A stretch of DNA of 7,572 nt from a bacterium. Its GTDB lineage: Bacteria; AUK180. The stretch is taken from assembly GCA_021162505.1 (NCBI GenBank), contig JAGGYO010000187.1, positions 1 through 7,572 on the forward strand. Direction: 5' to 3'. The translations under genes and the position numbers were made by a program. Under the pieces are notes generated by a model. That model was not told the DNA's origin, did no database searches, and saw only the letters and a program-made list of their open reading frames with translations. Shown one piece after another: positions 7,393-7,572 of this stretch (within the stretch, counting starts at the first letter, position 1; each line of letters begins with the position of its first letter).

Positions 7393-7421
7393 ATTATAAC
7401 AAAAAAAACAAAAAAAGTAAA
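7393..7421 (-). promoter_or_regulatory. Sigma-70-type promoter of the CPBP gene, extended -10, likely leaderless
   Basis: TGTTATAAT on the minus strand (7401-7393) lies 5 nt before the GTG start at 7387. The -35 is weak; TTTACT (7421-7416) at 17 bp is the best candidate, inside a T-rich tract. The call rests mainly on the identical nonamer and near-identical spacing at the other two genes. Confidence 0.55.
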
Positions 7422-7513
7422 AATTTAAAAAGAAATCAGGAAGATTATTGGTATATGCGAATATAGAAACATACAATAATATATCGAATATAATAATAAA
7501 TAAGTAACTATCT

Positions 7514-7541
7514 TCGTATCTTCGTATATACGAAGATACGA
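7514..7541. repeat. Perfect 28-bp palindrome upstream of the CPBP gene
   Basis: The 14-base arm TCGTATCTTCGTAT is followed directly by its exact reverse complement, with no loop and no mismatch. The left side is preceded by another TATCTTCG, so this octamer occurs twice in tandem (7509-7516 and 7517-7524), which would let a hairpin slide by one unit. It is 127-154 bp upstream of the GTG start. No T-run follows on either strand, so it is not a standard intrinsic terminator. An operator for a dimeric regulator, or a recombination or hairpin site, are possible. The stretch 7442-7513 beside it shows nothing else I can name. Confidence 0.8.
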
Positions 7542-7572
7542 CCAAAGCAATACTAAAAAAGTACCTTGAGAA

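Noticed and set aside
7514..7541. dif-like XerC/XerD site (28 bp, divisible as 11+6+11)
   Set aside because: The length matches, but the arms do not resemble known Xer-binding arms, and real dif sites are asymmetric whereas this is perfectly symmetric.
7384..7572. Minus-strand frame open from the right edge for 62 codons, ending in TGA that overlaps the CPBP start as GTGA
   Set aside because: The overlap looks like a coupled gene end, but the translation is Phe/Tyr/Ile-rich in the way T-rich non-coding DNA is, it spans a perfect palindrome, and it contains the TGTTATAAT promoter shared with two other genes. Flanking sequence is needed; I give it a low chance of being a real 3' gene fragment.

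Overview
The window is very AT-rich. All five recognisable genes lie on the minus strand, so transcription reads from high to low coordinates. The organism looks like a diderm bacterium: the chain-length regulator and its tyrosine kinase are fused in one protein, the usual Gram-negative layout, and there is a sigma-54 enhancer-binding protein. None of the five genes has a convincing Shine-Dalgarno sequence. Three have an extended -10 box almost touching the start codon, which suggests leaderless mRNAs. I cannot name the phylum from this sequence; an uncultured AT-rich lineage would fit but that is a guess.

Layout in transcription order. Positions 7572-7388 hold a non-coding-looking stretch with a perfect 28-bp palindrome and the promoter of the next gene. 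Positions 7387-6530 encode a CPBP-family (CAAX-protease-like) membrane protein. Positions 6529-6319 are a 211-bp gap with two identical 38-bp direct repeats separated by exactly 38 bp, followed by the promoter of the next gene. Positions 6318-3922 encode a sigma-54-dependent activator with a large TPR sensor region. Positions 3921-3844 hold another promoter. Then comes a tightly overlapping polysaccharide operon: a Wzc-like co-polymerase/BY-kinase (3843-1708), a Wzx-like flippase (1718-465), and a gene that starts inside the flippase 3' end and runs off the left edge (481 to below 1).

How they may work together (inference). The last three genes look like the start of an exopolysaccharide or capsule operon: the flippase moves lipid-linked repeat units across the inner membrane, the Wzc-like protein controls polymer length and export through tyrosine phosphorylation, and the cut-off gene may act on the polymer or be unrelated. 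The adjacent TPR/AAA+/Fis-type regulator could control this or another locus, but the promoters visible here look sigma-70-like and I found no -24/-12 element in the gaps. The least explained parts are the 38/38 repeat pair upstream of the regulator, the 28-bp palindrome, and the leaderless promoter pattern.
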